Part shown: in pieces, positions 18,108 through 27,318 of the stretch
Layout: each line of letters begins with the position of its first letter
Numbering within the stretch: the first letter of the stretch is position 1
Origin: Microcystis aeruginosa LEGE 91341
GTDB lineage: Bacteria > Cyanobacteriota > Cyanobacteriia > Cyanobacteriales > Microcystaceae
Length of the DNA stretch: 64,000 nucleotides
Direction: 5' to 3'
NCBI RefSeq assembly: GCF_015206885.1
Contig: NZ_JADEXY010000005.1
Coordinates: 1 to 64,000 of the forward strand
The notes under the pieces: model-generated
Databases searched by the model: none
The model's input: only the letters and a program-made list of their open reading frames with translations
What the model was told of the DNA's origin: nothing
Translations under genes and position numbers: made by a program

Positions 18108-18176
18108 TCGGCTCTACCCCCCCGAGTGCAGGTTGACCAATTGAGATAAAATTAGGACGAATAATCAAGTATTTTT

Positions 18177-18929
18177 ATGTTAACCCTTGACACCCCCCCC
18201 TTGTCGGCGAGTACGGATTTCGTTCCCAATCATCGGATTTTAATCGTTGAAGACGAAGAAGTGATTCGGGATATGATTATTTTGGCTTTGGAAGAAGAAG
18301 GTTATGAGGCGCTCGGTGTTAGTGATGGTCGCGCTGCTCTAGAATTACTGCAAAGTCAAGAATCTAATCACGGTGAATCTCGGTTTGATTTGGTCGTTTT
18401 GGATTTAATGCTACCCCAAATCAACGGTCTTGATATCTGCCGTCTGTTGCGCTATCACGGCAATATTATCCCGATTTTAATCTTAAGTGCTAAGGCCAGC
18501 GAAACCGATCGAGTTTTGGGTTTAGAAGTGGGTGCCGATGATTATCTGACTAAACCCTTTAGTATGCGAGAATTAGTCGCTCGTTGTCGCGCTCTGATTC
18601 GTCGTCAAGGATTTACTTCCCTTGCTGCTGCTCCCGTGCGAAAATTCCGCGATGTTTTTCTCTATACCCAGGAATGTCGGGTGACGGTGCGAGATGAAGA
18701 AATTAACCTTTCTCCTAAAGAATTCCGTCTCCTCGACCTATTTATGAGTTATCCGCGCCGAGTTTGGTCAAGAGAGCAGTTAATTGAACAAATTTGGGGA
18801 CCAGATTTTTTAGGAGATACCAAAACCGTCGATGTTCACATTCGCTGGTTACGCGAAAAACTGGAAATCGATCCCAGTCAACCGGAATACCTGATTACTG
18901 TACGCGGTTTCGGTTATCGTTTTGGCTAG
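18177..18929 (+). CDS. sphR: Phosphate-response regulator SphR (OmpR/PhoB family)
   Basis: A 250-residue response regulator. The receiver domain (about 20-137) has the acidic pair EDEE, the phospho-acceptor Asp in LVVLDLMLPQ and the conserved lysine in LTKPFS. The C-terminal winged-helix domain (about 155-250) ends in the typical TVRGFGYRFG. A histidine kinase and phoU follow at once, which identifies it as the cyanobacterial PhoB equivalent SphR, activating phosphate-starvation genes. I did not find a convincing Pho box (CTTAACCT-type repeats) upstream. Confidence 0.85.
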   Translation: MLTLDTPPLSASTDFVPNHRILIVEDEEVIRDMIILALEEEGYEALGVSDGRAALELLQSQESNHGESRFDLVVLDLMLPQINGLDICRLLRYHGNIIPILILSAKASETDRVLGLEVGADDYLTKPFSMRELVARCRALIRRQGFTSLAAAPVRKFRDVFLYTQECRVTVRDEEINLSPKEFRLLDLFMSYPRRVWSREQLIEQIWGPDFLGDTKTVDVHIRWLREKLEIDPSQPEYLITVRGFGYRFG

Positions 18930-18976
18930 GTGAGCGATTATATTTTCAAGTTTAGCGATCGCCGCTTTCTGGGATA

Positions 18977-20296
18977 ATGACTATTTTCGCTTTTATTTTC
19001 GGAGTAGTTTTAGGTTTGAGTATTTGTTATTGGCAAGTCTCACGCTTAAATGGAGAGTTAAAGCGAAACCTAAGCGCTCTCTCGGATTCGGTGGATTTAT
19101 CGGCCTCTTTTCCCGTTACCTCCCTAGTGCGTCGAGAATTACAGTTTCTCTCCCAAAGTCTGCAAGAGCGAGAAAAGAGCTTAGAAATTCAGAAATCCTT
19201 GCTAGAACTAGCGCCGATCGCCTATCTTCATATAGATGCCGATAATCAACTGCTCTGGTGCAATCAACAGGCAATTAATCTCTTAAAACTTGATCGCTGG
19301 CAGCCAGATCAAGTGCGTCTGCTGCTGGAATTAGTGCGCTCCTACGAATTAGATCAATTAATTCAAGAAACTCGCCAAAAACAGAGTCCACAGGTGCAAA
19401 CTTGGACTTTTTACCCGACTAATTATCCTGTCAACCCCATTAGCGATCGCCAAGTGATTGCTCCTAAATCGATTGCCTTGAAGGGTTACGGTTATCCGCT
19501 GCCGGAAGGTGAAATCGCTGTATTTATCGAAAATAGACAGCCTTTAGTAGAATTATCGCAAAATCGCGAGCGAGCTTTCTCTGACTTAACTCACGAGTTA
19601 CGCACTCCCTTAACCTCCATTTCTCTGCTCACCGAAGCTTTACAAAAACGCCTGCAAGCTCCCGAAAGACGCTGGTTAGAACAAATGGGGAAAGAAGTGG
19701 AGCGTTTGAGTCAATTAGTCTGCGATTGGCTAGAAATCAGTGAATTACAAGCGGATGCGGGGCGATCTTTACAATACCAGATGATTAATCTAGAGGACTT
19801 AATCAGCGCTGCTTGGCAGACTGTCACCCCAATAGCCGCCCAAAAACAGATTAGCTTAGATTATTCCTCTCCGGTGGATTGGACGCTAGAAGTCGATCAC
19901 TCTCGTCTGCTGCAAGTTTTCCTGAATCTCTTTGATAATGCCATTAAGTATAGTCCCGATCAGGGGAAAATTCGCCTAGAAATTCGGGAAATATCCGATA
20001 CTATCGGGGAAAAATGGCTAAAAATTGACGTTATCGACAACGGGAAGGGATTTAACGAAGCGGATCTACCCTACGTTTTTGATCGCCTCTTTCGCGGTGA
20101 TCCTTCCCGCACCCGTCAAAAACAAGGCAGCAAGGATCATAGTACCGGTTTAGGTTTATCGATTGCTAAAGAGATTATTCAAGCCCATGGCGGTTCGATC
20201 GTCGCTCAAAATGATCCTAACACCGGCGGCGCTCGCCTACAAGTCACTCTCCCCTGTCAAAAAAAGGAGGTGGGAATTATGAATTATGAATTATGA
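18977..20296 (+). CDS. sphS: Phosphate-sensing histidine kinase SphS
   Basis: A 439-residue kinase. An N-terminal hydrophobic segment (residues 2-20) anchors it; a PAS domain follows (about 75-170). The HisKA block FSDLTHELRTPLTS carries the phosphorylated His near residue 209, and the ATPase domain has N, G1 (DNGKGF) and G2 (TGLGLSIAKEI) boxes. It would phosphorylate SphR when phosphate is scarce. The last residues (IMNYEL) are encoded by an AATTATG tandem repeat, so the natural end of the gene has been replaced by repeat sequence without harming the ATPase boxes. Confidence 0.88.
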   Translation: MTIFAFIFGVVLGLSICYWQVSRLNGELKRNLSALSDSVDLSASFPVTSLVRRELQFLSQSLQEREKSLEIQKSLLELAPIAYLHIDADNQLLWCNQQAINLLKLDRWQPDQVRLLLELVRSYELDQLIQETRQKQSPQVQTWTFYPTNYPVNPISDRQVIAPKSIALKGYGYPLPEGEIAVFIENRQPLVELSQNRERAFSDLTHELRTPLTSISLLTEALQKRLQAPERRWLEQMGKEVERLSQLVCDWLEISELQADAGRSLQYQMINLEDLISAAWQTVTPIAAQKQISLDYSSPVDWTLEVDHSRLLQVFLNLFDNAIKYSPDQGKIRLEIREISDTIGEKWLKIDVIDNGKGFNEADLPYVFDRLFRGDPSRTRQKQGSKDHSTGLGLSIAKEIIQAHGGSIVAQNDPNTGGARLQVTLPCQKKEVGIMNYEL

Positions 20297-20306
20297 ATTA
20301 TGAATT
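20275..20306. repeat. AATTATG tandem repeat overlapping the sphS stop
   Basis: Four copies of the heptamer AATTATG run from inside the last codons of sphS into the spacer. The in-frame TGA used by sphS lies in the repeat. The rest of the spacer to phoU (120 bp) holds no other gene. Confidence 0.75.
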
Positions 20307-20426
20307 GGGGAAGTGGGGAGAGGGGAGAAAAAAATCTGTCAAGTTCTCTAGACAACTGTACAAAATCGAAAATTTTCTTGTTATCACTGTAGAGAAAGAG
20401 TAGTTTTATGTTAAGCGAATCCGACC

Positions 20427-21095
20427 GTGAGCCTATCCAAAGAAACCAATCATCCCGATCGCACCTATTTCGCTCGTTCTCTCCAGCGATTGGAACAGGA
20501 TGTGCTGAGAATGGGAACCTTGGTCGAAGAATCCTTTCGTCTTAGCCATCAATCCCTTTTTGCTAGGGATTTGGAAATGGCGAAAAAAATCCCCCACCTT
20601 GACAAGGAAATCGATCGCTACTACCGTCAAATCGAGTTAGATTGTGCCACTCTCATGACTCTACAGGCTCCCGTAGCCCAAGATTTGCGGCTTTTAAGTG
20701 CTTTTATGCAATTAGTGCGCGATTTAGAACGTATCGGCGATTATGCCAAGGATTTGGCGGAAATAGCTCTCAAATTATTCGCCTATACTCCCCACGATTG
20801 TATGAGTGAGATCGAGGCTATGTCCCACCATGCCCAGTATATGTTAGCCACGAGCCTTGTCGCCTTGGCTGACCTCGATCAAGAAGCGGGTTCAAAGGTC
20901 AAAGAACTAGATAATACGGTCGATCAAGCCTATGATTATCTCTATCACACTCTCGCCCATCAAAGAGATATTAAGGGTGTGGTGGAACCAATCCTGCTGA
21001 TGGCTTTACTAATCCGTCATCTGGAACGCATGGCCGATCATGCCACCAATATCGCCCAAAGGGTATCCTACATCGTTACTGGACAGAGAGGCTGA
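20427..21095 (+). CDS. phoU: Phosphate signalling complex protein PhoU
   Basis: A 222-residue PhoU with two copies of the three-helix PhoU domain. Metal-site E/D patterns are seen in LVRDLERIGDYAKDLAE (first) and LIRHLERMADHATNIAQRV (second). PhoU represses phosphate-starvation signalling by acting on the sensor kinase. A GTG start at 20427 is used; an ATG at 20408 is in another frame. It lies 130 bp after sphS, so the three genes form a functional set sphR-sphS-phoU. Confidence 0.9.
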   Translation: MSLSKETNHPDRTYFARSLQRLEQDVLRMGTLVEESFRLSHQSLFARDLEMAKKIPHLDKEIDRYYRQIELDCATLMTLQAPVAQDLRLLSAFMQLVRDLERIGDYAKDLAEIALKLFAYTPHDCMSEIEAMSHHAQYMLATSLVALADLDQEAGSKVKELDNTVDQAYDYLYHTLAHQRDIKGVVEPILLMALLIRHLERMADHATNIAQRVSYIVTGQRG

Positions 21096-21144
21096 GGGTG
21101 TGGAAGTTCCTGAGATGATTTCCCTCGAACTCTGGCCCTCGCTT

Positions 21145-22020
21145 TTAGCGTTTACGACTCAGGGGGTTTAAAATTTCACTTAACCCCTCTCCCAAGAGGG
21201 ATAAACCCACCACCATCGTGGTCATTGCTAATCCGGGGAATAAAGTAGTCCACCAGATACCTGTAGATAAATCCGCCAAAGCTTCCTTGAGATCATGACC
21301 CCATTCCGGCACTTCTTCTGGTAATCCTAAGCCTAAAAAGCCTAAACCGCCTAAAACCAGGATCGCATCTGCTGCGTTGAGGGTAAAAAGAACCGGAACA
21401 CTCTGGACGACATTAAAGAAAAGATATTTTGATAATATACGACCCGGTGTAGCCCCGATCGCTCGGGCTGCCTCGATAAATAACTCATTTTTAACGCTGG
21501 CGGTTTGATTTCTGACCACGCGAAAATATTGGGGAATATAGGCAATGCTAACAGCGATGGCGACATTGAGGATACCACGACCCAAAACGAAAGCCAGAGC
21601 CACCGATAATAATAACCCCGGCAAGGTGTAGAGGGTATCCATGAGAAAGAGGAGAACGCGATCGATCTTACCCCCCAAATAACCGCTAATTAGTCCTAAA
21701 GGAACCCCGATAACTAAAGATAATCCTGTGGCCAAAAATACCACGGACAAGGCCGCTCGCGCCCCGAATAGGGTGCGGGAAAAGACATCGTAACCGCGCA
21801 CATTTGTCCCGAACCAATGGGCGTAACTGGGGGGTTGTAGGGGATAATTGCTTAAAATGTCGGTTGGATCCTGAATCAGTCCGATCGCTTGCAGAAGGGG
21901 CGAAAACAGGGCAATCAGGATAAAAATAATTGTCAATACCAACCCAACCCCTAGGAGCTTAGTGGTTAGGTTGGGTTTCAGAAAAGGATCGATCGGCAAT
22001 TTAACAGGAGTCATCGACAA
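21145..22020 (-). CDS. ABC transporter permease, DppC/OppC type
   Basis: A 291-residue membrane protein with six predicted membrane helices. An N-terminal OppC_N helix (about 20-45) is followed by a periplasmic segment with HWFGTNVRGYDVFSRTLFGAR (read as HWFGTNVRG and YDVFSRTLFGAR), then the BPD-type permease domain with the EAA loop (EAARAIGATPGRILSKYLF). It is one half of an importer for peptides or nickel, with partner genes elsewhere. It stands alone, convergent with phoU. Confidence 0.85.
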   Translation of the reverse strand: MSMTPVKLPIDPFLKPNLTTKLLGVGLVLTIIFILIALFSPLLQAIGLIQDPTDILSNYPLQPPSYAHWFGTNVRGYDVFSRTLFGARAALSVVFLATGLSLVIGVPLGLISGYLGGKIDRVLLFLMDTLYTLPGLLLSVALAFVLGRGILNVAIAVSIAYIPQYFRVVRNQTASVKNELFIEAARAIGATPGRILSKYLFFNVVQSVPVLFTLNAADAILVLGGLGFLGLGLPEEVPEWGHDLKEALADLSTGIWWTTLFPGLAMTTMVVGLSLLGEGLSEILNPLSRKR

Positions 22021-22068
22021 AATTTAGCCATTGCATAGAACGCTAATTGTACAAGAGCAGTGTTTTTT

Positions 22069-22182
22069 TCAGACAGCCGGGGCCGAAACGACCATAAACC
22101 AGAGCAAGACTGCTAAAGCTAAAACAGTTAGTTTAATCAGGACATAAAGCAGTCCGTTGGGATAAAGGAGATCGTGAAACAT
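22069..22182 (-). CDS. Small single-pass membrane protein, 37 residues
   Basis: A short open frame: MFHDLLYPNGLLYVLIKL, then TVLALAVLLWFMVV and a final SAPAV. It has one strong hydrophobic helix (about residues 11-33). A very good ribosome-binding site, GAGGAGG, lies 4-5 bases before the ATG. The gene diverges from ndhN, so both may be controlled from the same 130-bp region. I do not recognise a known small photosystem, cytochrome or NDH-1 subunit. Cyanobacteria have many real proteins of this size, hence the call. Confidence 0.5.
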   Translation of the reverse strand: MFHDLLYPNGLLYVLIKLTVLALAVLLWFMVVSAPAV

Positions 22183-22309
22183 ATTGCCTCCTCGGGAGAG
22201 AGTAGCGATTGTCTCTTTCTCATACTCTGATCTTAAGTCTTTTTCTGTTCACCTGACGCACAACTTAACAAAACGTGCGATTATAGGGAAAAAGATTTTT
22301 TTACTAGCT

Positions 22310-22786
22310 ATGGCACTACTGACCACAGGAAAACCATTTATTCGCGATCTGGAACAATACGGTGCTTTAGGTGTTTACGCACCCTTAGAAGGGGGTTACG
22401 AGGGACGCTATCAAAGACGTTTACGAGCCACTGGTTACAATGTCCTGCATATCACCGCTAGAGGTCTGGGCGATTTAAGTGCCTATCTTACCGGCATTCA
22501 TGGAGTCCGTCCCCCCCATTTAGGTAAAAAAAATATTGGTCGGGAAGCAGCCGTGGGACCGGTTTATTTTATTCCTCCCATTGCTACCTATCAATTGGAA
22601 AATTTACCTCCCAAATCTAAAGGTTTAGTGATTTGGATTATTGAAAGTTTTGTTTTATCCTCGCAAGAAAAACAATACTTAATTAATCTTAGTCAACAGG
22701 AACCCCGGTTAAAATTTGTCCTCGAATTGGGTGGGGAAAGATATTTCCGTTGGCAACCTTTGAGCAAATCTTTAATCGCTGCTTAA
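22310..22786 (+). CDS. ndhN: NAD(P)H-quinone oxidoreductase subunit N
   Basis: A 158-residue NdhN, an oxygenic-photosynthesis-specific subunit of the NDH-1 complex on the stromal/cytoplasmic side. The start MALLTTGKPFIRDLEQYGAL (20 residues) and the RYQRRLRATGYNV and LGGERYFRWQPL blocks are typical. An open frame extends upstream to 22184, but the extra 42 residues are not part of the family. NDH-1 drives cyclic electron flow and CO2 uptake. Confidence 0.93.
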   Translation: MALLTTGKPFIRDLEQYGALGVYAPLEGGYEGRYQRRLRATGYNVLHITARGLGDLSAYLTGIHGVRPPHLGKKNIGREAAVGPVYFIPPIATYQLENLPPKSKGLVIWIIESFVLSSQEKQYLINLSQQEPRLKFVLELGGERYFRWQPLSKSLIAA

Positions 22787-22988
22787 ATTTCCCAAATAAC
22801 ACGGGTACTGAAAGATATCCCCCTCAACCCCTCTCCCCGGAGAGGGAGACTTCAATTTTTGAGAGTTTGTTGTTCCTTTCTCACCCTTTGGTAGCTATTT
22901 ATTTAATTTTCTTAATTTCGAGAGTTGGTCTAGGGGAATTTGCAATAATATGGGATATCGTTGCCGCAAAAAACCTAGGAGTTAGATC

Positions 22989-24431
22989 GTGACAGTTAGA
23001 GTTCGTATTGCCCCCAGTCCCACGGGAAATTTACACATTGGAACAGCGCGCACAGCCGTGTTTAACTGGCTTTTTGCCCATCATCACCGGGGTAAATTTA
23101 TCTTGCGCGTGGAAGATACAGATTTAGAACGTTCTCGACCCGAATATACTGAAAATATTCAAGCGGGCCTACAATGGTTAGGACTGAATTGGGATGAAGG
23201 TCCTTTTTTTCAAACTCAGCGCCTTAATTATTATCGTCAAGCTATTCAAACCCTGCTCGATCGAGGTTTAGCCTATCGTTGTTATTGTACCCCGGAAGAA
23301 TTGGAAAAAATGCGGGAAGAACAAAAAGCCCGCAATCTTGCCCCCCGTTATGATAATCGTCATCGTTATCTCACCCCCGAACAACAAGCGGAATTCGAGC
23401 AAGCGGGGAGAAAAGCAGTAATTCGTTTTATTATTGATGACGATCGAGAAATTATTTGGCAGGATTTAATCCGGGAAAAAGTCATCTGGAAAGGTAGTGA
23501 TTTAGGGGGGGATATGGTGATCGCTCGTACCTCGGAAAATGCCGAGGAAAACTTCGGTCAGCCTCTCTATAATTTAGCGGTAGTTGTTGATGATATTGAT
23601 ATGGCAATTACCCATGTTATTCGTGGGGAAGATCACATCGCTAATACGGCTAAACAAATTCTTTTATACGAAGCTTTAGGGGCAAAAGTGCCGGAGTTTG
23701 CCCACACTCCTTTGATCTTAAATCAGGAGGGTCGTAAGTTATCTAAACGGGATGGAGTCACTTCGATCGATGATTTCCGAAAACTGGGTTTTCTGCCGCA
23801 AGCTTTGGTTAATTACATGACTCTCCTCGGTTGGACTCCTCCCGATTCCACTGAAGAAATTTTTACCCTTGAAACGGCAGCTGAAGTGTTTAGTTTAGAA
23901 CGGGTAAATAAAGCGGGGGCAAAATTTGACTGGACGAAATTGGATTGGATTAATAGTCAATATCTCCATCGTTTAACCGGTGAGGAATTAGTGCCTTTAC
24001 TCCTTCCCTACTGGCAAGAAGCTGGGTATAATTTTGCTGCTGAAACCGATCGCGCTTGGTTGATCGATTTGGCTACTCTCATCGGTCCGAGTTTAACTCG
24101 TTTAAGCGATGCTGTCGCTGAAAGTCGCTTACTTTTAAACCCTGTGGCTAATTATAATCAGGAGGCTTTGAGTCAATTACAATTAGAGGGAGTTAAGGAT
24201 ATTATCAAGGATATTCTCGCCGCTATTACTCCCAATTTGACCGGAGAAGTTGCTAAGGGAATTGTGGAGACAACAACTAAAGCCCATCGGGTTAAAAAAG
24301 GTCTAGTGATGAAGTCTCTACGCGCCGCTTTGATGGGGGAGTTACACGGTCCAGATTTAATGCAGTCTTGGCTACTTCTTAATCAAAAAGGTTGGGATAT
24401 ATCCCGTCTTCAGCAAGCAGTAAATAGTTAA
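22989..24431 (+). CDS. gltX: Glutamyl-tRNA synthetase
   Basis: A 480-residue class I synthetase, a GTG start. The HIGH-type motif [10 protein letters not shown] is at residues 8-17 and the KMSKS-type loop is KLSKRDG near residue 254. In cyanobacteria this single non-discriminating GluRS charges both tRNA-Glu and tRNA-Gln, and the charged tRNA also feeds tetrapyrrole synthesis. Length and motif spacing are normal. The 200-bp gap before it has a pyrimidine-rich palindrome (CCCCTCTCCCCGGAGAGGG, about 22828-22846). Confidence 0.96.
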   Translation: MTVRVRIAPSPTGNLHIGTARTAVFNWLFAHHHRGKFILRVEDTDLERSRPEYTENIQAGLQWLGLNWDEGPFFQTQRLNYYRQAIQTLLDRGLAYRCYCTPEELEKMREEQKARNLAPRYDNRHRYLTPEQQAEFEQAGRKAVIRFIIDDDREIIWQDLIREKVIWKGSDLGGDMVIARTSENAEENFGQPLYNLAVVVDDIDMAITHVIRGEDHIANTAKQILLYEALGAKVPEFAHTPLILNQEGRKLSKRDGVTSIDDFRKLGFLPQALVNYMTLLGWTPPDSTEEIFTLETAAEVFSLERVNKAGAKFDWTKLDWINSQYLHRLTGEELVPLLLPYWQEAGYNFAAETDRAWLIDLATLIGPSLTRLSDAVAESRLLLNPVANYNQEALSQLQLEGVKDIIKDILAAITPNLTGEVAKGIVETTTKAHRVKKGLVMKSLRAALMGELHGPDLMQSWLLLNQKGWDISRLQQAVNS

Positions 24432-24475
24432 ATTGATTGGCTATCAGTTATCAGAAAATTTCTCGTATATTAGGG

Positions 24476-24505
24476 TTGACAAATGCCCTAAGATTGCTAT
24501 ATACT
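24476..24505 (+). promoter_or_regulatory. Sigma-70-type promoter candidate for pfkA
   Basis: A perfect -35 TTGACA (24476-24481) and a near-perfect -10 TATACT (24500-24505) are separated by 18 bp. It lies about 190 bp before pfkA, leaving a long leader. The leader shows no recognised riboswitch. Confidence 0.55.
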
Positions 24506-24692
24506 TTCTAGTACAATGGGAATCCGTGTCGCCCTGCATACCCTGCTCGTGATCTATTACTGAGGGGACGGGGGCAAATTTTTCGGTTTTTTCCCCTAGC
24601 TGTCAGGGACGATCTAGAAACTTTCTTAATTTTTAGGCATTATCCGCAACTTTTCCCTAAATATAGATTTGTTAATCTCCTGACAAAAAGCT

Positions 24693-25775
24693 ATGGGTGA
24701 AAAAAAACGAATTGGACTTCTCACCAGTGGTGGCGACTGTGCGGGTTTAAATGCCGCCATTCGTGCCGTTGTCCACCATGCCACTGGCAATTATGGCTGG
24801 GAAGTGGTGGGTATTCGAGAAGCAACTAACGGATTAGTTAGCCGTCCCCCCAAAACCACGATCTTTGATATTGAAGGAGTCGATCGCCTGTTAGTGATGG
24901 GGGGAACAATTCTCGGTACTACCAATAAGGGGGATCCCTTCGCTTTCCCGATGCCCGATGGAACCTTGATCGATCGCTCTCAGGACATCATCGACGGCTA
25001 TCATAGTTTGGGACTGGATGCCCTGATCGGCATCGGTGGCGATGGTAGTCTGGCGATTTTGCGCCGTATTGCCCAACAGGGAGGCATTAATCTGATTGGT
25101 ATCCCCAAAACCATCGATAATGATGTGGGAGCTACAGAAGTCTCCATCGGCTTCGATACAGCTACTAATATCGCCACAGAAGCCCTCGATCGCCTCCATT
25201 TTACCGCCGCTAGTCATAACCGGGTGATGATTCTAGAAGTTATGGGTAGAGATGCCGGCCATATCGCCCTGGCTGCCGGTATTGCGGGGGGGGCCGATAT
25301 CATTCTCATTCCCGAAATTCCCTACCGATTAGAGAAGGTCTGCGAGAAGATCCGACAGCGGCAGCGTATGGATAAACAGTTTTCTCTGATTATTGTCTCC
25401 GAGGCTGTGCGTACCGAAACCGGCGATCGCCTAGTGCAAAAGGAAGCTTTAGGGGAAGATCGTCTAGGGGGGATCGGTCGCTATTTAGCTGAAGAAGTTG
25501 CCAGGGAAACTGGGGCCGAAACGAGAGTGACTTTCCTGGGCCACATTCAACGGGGGGGCATTCCTTCTCCAATGGATCGCTTACTGGGGGCGGCTTTTGG
25601 AGTGGCGGCCGTGGATTTGATCGCCAGGAGAGAATTCGATCGCATGGTGGCCTGGCAAAATCGGCAAGTGGTCAGTGTTCCCATTGAGGAGGCGATTAAA
25701 ACCTATCGCATCGTCGATCTCGAAGAAACTTTAGTCAAAACCGCCAGGGGTTTGGGTATTTGTCTAGGGGATTGA
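24693..25775 (+). CDS. pfkA: ATP-dependent 6-phosphofructokinase
   Basis: A 360-residue phosphofructokinase of glycolysis. It begins with KKRIGLLTSGGDCAGLNAAI (20 residues), has the nucleotide-loop GIGGDGSLAILRR near residue 113 and the catalytic segment IPKTIDNDVGATEVSIGFDT. Gly in GGDG at the key position 104-equivalent favours ATP over pyrophosphate as donor. Two pfkA copies are usual in cyanobacteria. Confidence 0.93.
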   Translation: MGEKKRIGLLTSGGDCAGLNAAIRAVVHHATGNYGWEVVGIREATNGLVSRPPKTTIFDIEGVDRLLVMGGTILGTTNKGDPFAFPMPDGTLIDRSQDIIDGYHSLGLDALIGIGGDGSLAILRRIAQQGGINLIGIPKTIDNDVGATEVSIGFDTATNIATEALDRLHFTAASHNRVMILEVMGRDAGHIALAAGIAGGADIILIPEIPYRLEKVCEKIRQRQRMDKQFSLIIVSEAVRTETGDRLVQKEALGEDRLGGIGRYLAEEVARETGAETRVTFLGHIQRGGIPSPMDRLLGAAFGVAAVDLIARREFDRMVAWQNRQVVSVPIEEAIKTYRIVDLEETLVKTARGLGICLGD

Positions 25776-25905
25776 GATTAAATCCAGGGGAATCGGTGCG
25801 AGAATTAACCCTTAAGTATCGCCCTTTCCCCACTGATTAAAATTACCAATCAAATAAAGATAAACTCTGATAATTATTTTTCGGCAATTTCGCCAGTAAA
25901 CCTAA

Positions 25906-27318
25906 ATGATTAATAGTTCGGTTAATGTAGCAGAAAGATTGTTAGAAATCAACGATCTCGATCGAGAATTATTTAATTATTTTCAAGACAAATTACTTGA
26001 TTCTGAGCAATTATCTCGTACCTTAGTGAGTTTTCAAGGTAATAAGAACCAACCAGTTTATCGCTGGTATAAATATAAAGAGGGTTTTTCCGTTGATCTG
26101 ATAGTTTATCTTCTAGAAAAATATGGTATCAAACAAGGAAAAATACTAGACCCTTTCGCTGGCAGCGGAACAACTCTATTTGCGGCGGCGGCTAGGGGTT
26201 TATCAGCAGATGGAATAGAACTATTGCCGATTGGACAGGAATTAATTATTACTAGACAAATTTTAGAAAATGGCTTAAATAGTGATGATATACATCGTCT
26301 AGAGTATTGCTCTAACCATAGCCTTTGGCAACAGGTAGATGACAAAGTTAAGTTATTAGAATTACCAATTACTCAAGGAGCATATCCCCAAGAAAATCAG
26401 GCTTGTATAGAAAGTTACTTAGGGTTGATTGCCAAAGAGAATGAGCGAGTGCAAGCGATCTTAAAATTTGCCTTACTTTCTATTCTCGAATCAATTAGCT
26501 ATACTAGAAAAGATGGTCAATACCTCCGTTGGGATTATCGTTCTGGTAAACAACAGGGCAAAAATATATTTGACAAAGGAAAAATTTTAGACTTTAAAAC
26601 TGCCCTACATAGCAAGTTACGAGAAATTCTCGCAGATTTAGAGCCTAGTCAGCAACAATTGGAACTTTTTTCTAGAGATTATCCTCGGGGAAAAATTCAA
26701 CTATATCAAGGTTCTTGTCTTGAGATTTTGCCAGAGATTTCGTCAGAAAAATACGATTATATTATTACTTCTCCTCCTTATTGTAATCGCTATGATTATA
26801 CTCGTATCTACGCTTTGGAATTGGCTCTGTTAGGAATAGATCAACTACAATTAAAACAATTACGTCAACAAATGCTTAGTTGCACTGTTGAAAATAAACC
26901 CAAAGAGTTACTAAAAATCAATGAACATTGGTCGCCAGCCATTGCCATAACTGATCGTCAAAAATTATTAGAAAGTATCCTAGGTTATTTAGAAGAATTA
27001 AAATCAAGCAAGGCCTTAAATAACCATGGTATTCCTCGGATGATTAGGGGGTATTTTCTGGAAATGTCTTGTCTAATTTATGAATGCTTTCGGGTTATGA
27101 AATCCTCGGGTATTTTCTGTATGATTAATGATAACGTGCGCTATGCGGGGGCTAGTATTTCTGTAGATTTAATTTTGTCAAAAATTGCCGAAGAAATTGG
27201 ATTTAAAGTAGAAAATATTTTAGTAGTTCCTCAGGGAAAAGGTAATAGTAGTCAGCAAATGGGATGTCATGGTAGAGAATCTTTAAGAAAATGTATTTAT
27301 GTGTGGAGAAAGCCTTAA
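25906..27318 (+). CDS. DNA methyltransferase, N4-cytosine/N6-adenine type (AvaI-type modification)
   Basis: A 470-residue DNA methyltransferase. The AdoMet-binding motif I is DPFAGSGTT near residue 81; the catalytic motif IV is TSPPYCNRYDY near residue 289. The SPPY form is typical of N4-cytosine enzymes. The stop overlaps the start of the restriction endonuclease gene by one base (TAATG), so they form a translationally coupled pair. It would protect the host at the same site that the nuclease cuts. By analogy with AvaI, the site may be CYCGRG; that is inference. Confidence 0.8.
   Translation: MINSSVNVAERLLEINDLDRELFNYFQDKLLDSEQLSRTLVSFQGNKNQPVYRWYKYKEGFSVDLIVYLLEKYGIKQGKILDPFAGSGTTLFAAAARGLSADGIELLPIGQELIITRQILENGLNSDDIHRLEYCSNHSLWQQVDDKVKLLELPITQGAYPQENQACIESYLGLIAKENERVQAILKFALLSILESISYTRKDGQYLRWDYRSGKQQGKNIFDKGKILDFKTALHSKLREILADLEPSQQQLELFSRDYPRGKIQLYQGSCLEILPEISSEKYDYIITSPPYCNRYDYTRIYALELALLGIDQLQLKQLRQQMLSCTVENKPKELLKINEHWSPAIAITDRQKLLESILGYLEELKSSKALNNHGIPRMIRGYFLEMSCLIYECFRVMKSSGIFCMINDNVRYAGASISVDLILSKIAEEIGFKVENILVVPQGKGNSSQQMGCHGRESLRKCIYVWRKP

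Noticed and set aside
18110-18176. Pho box upstream of sphR
   Set aside because: No tandem CTTAACCT-type octamers are visible.
24891-25217. 108-codon minus-strand frame inside pfkA
   Set aside because: Antisense shadow of a well-defined enzyme gene.
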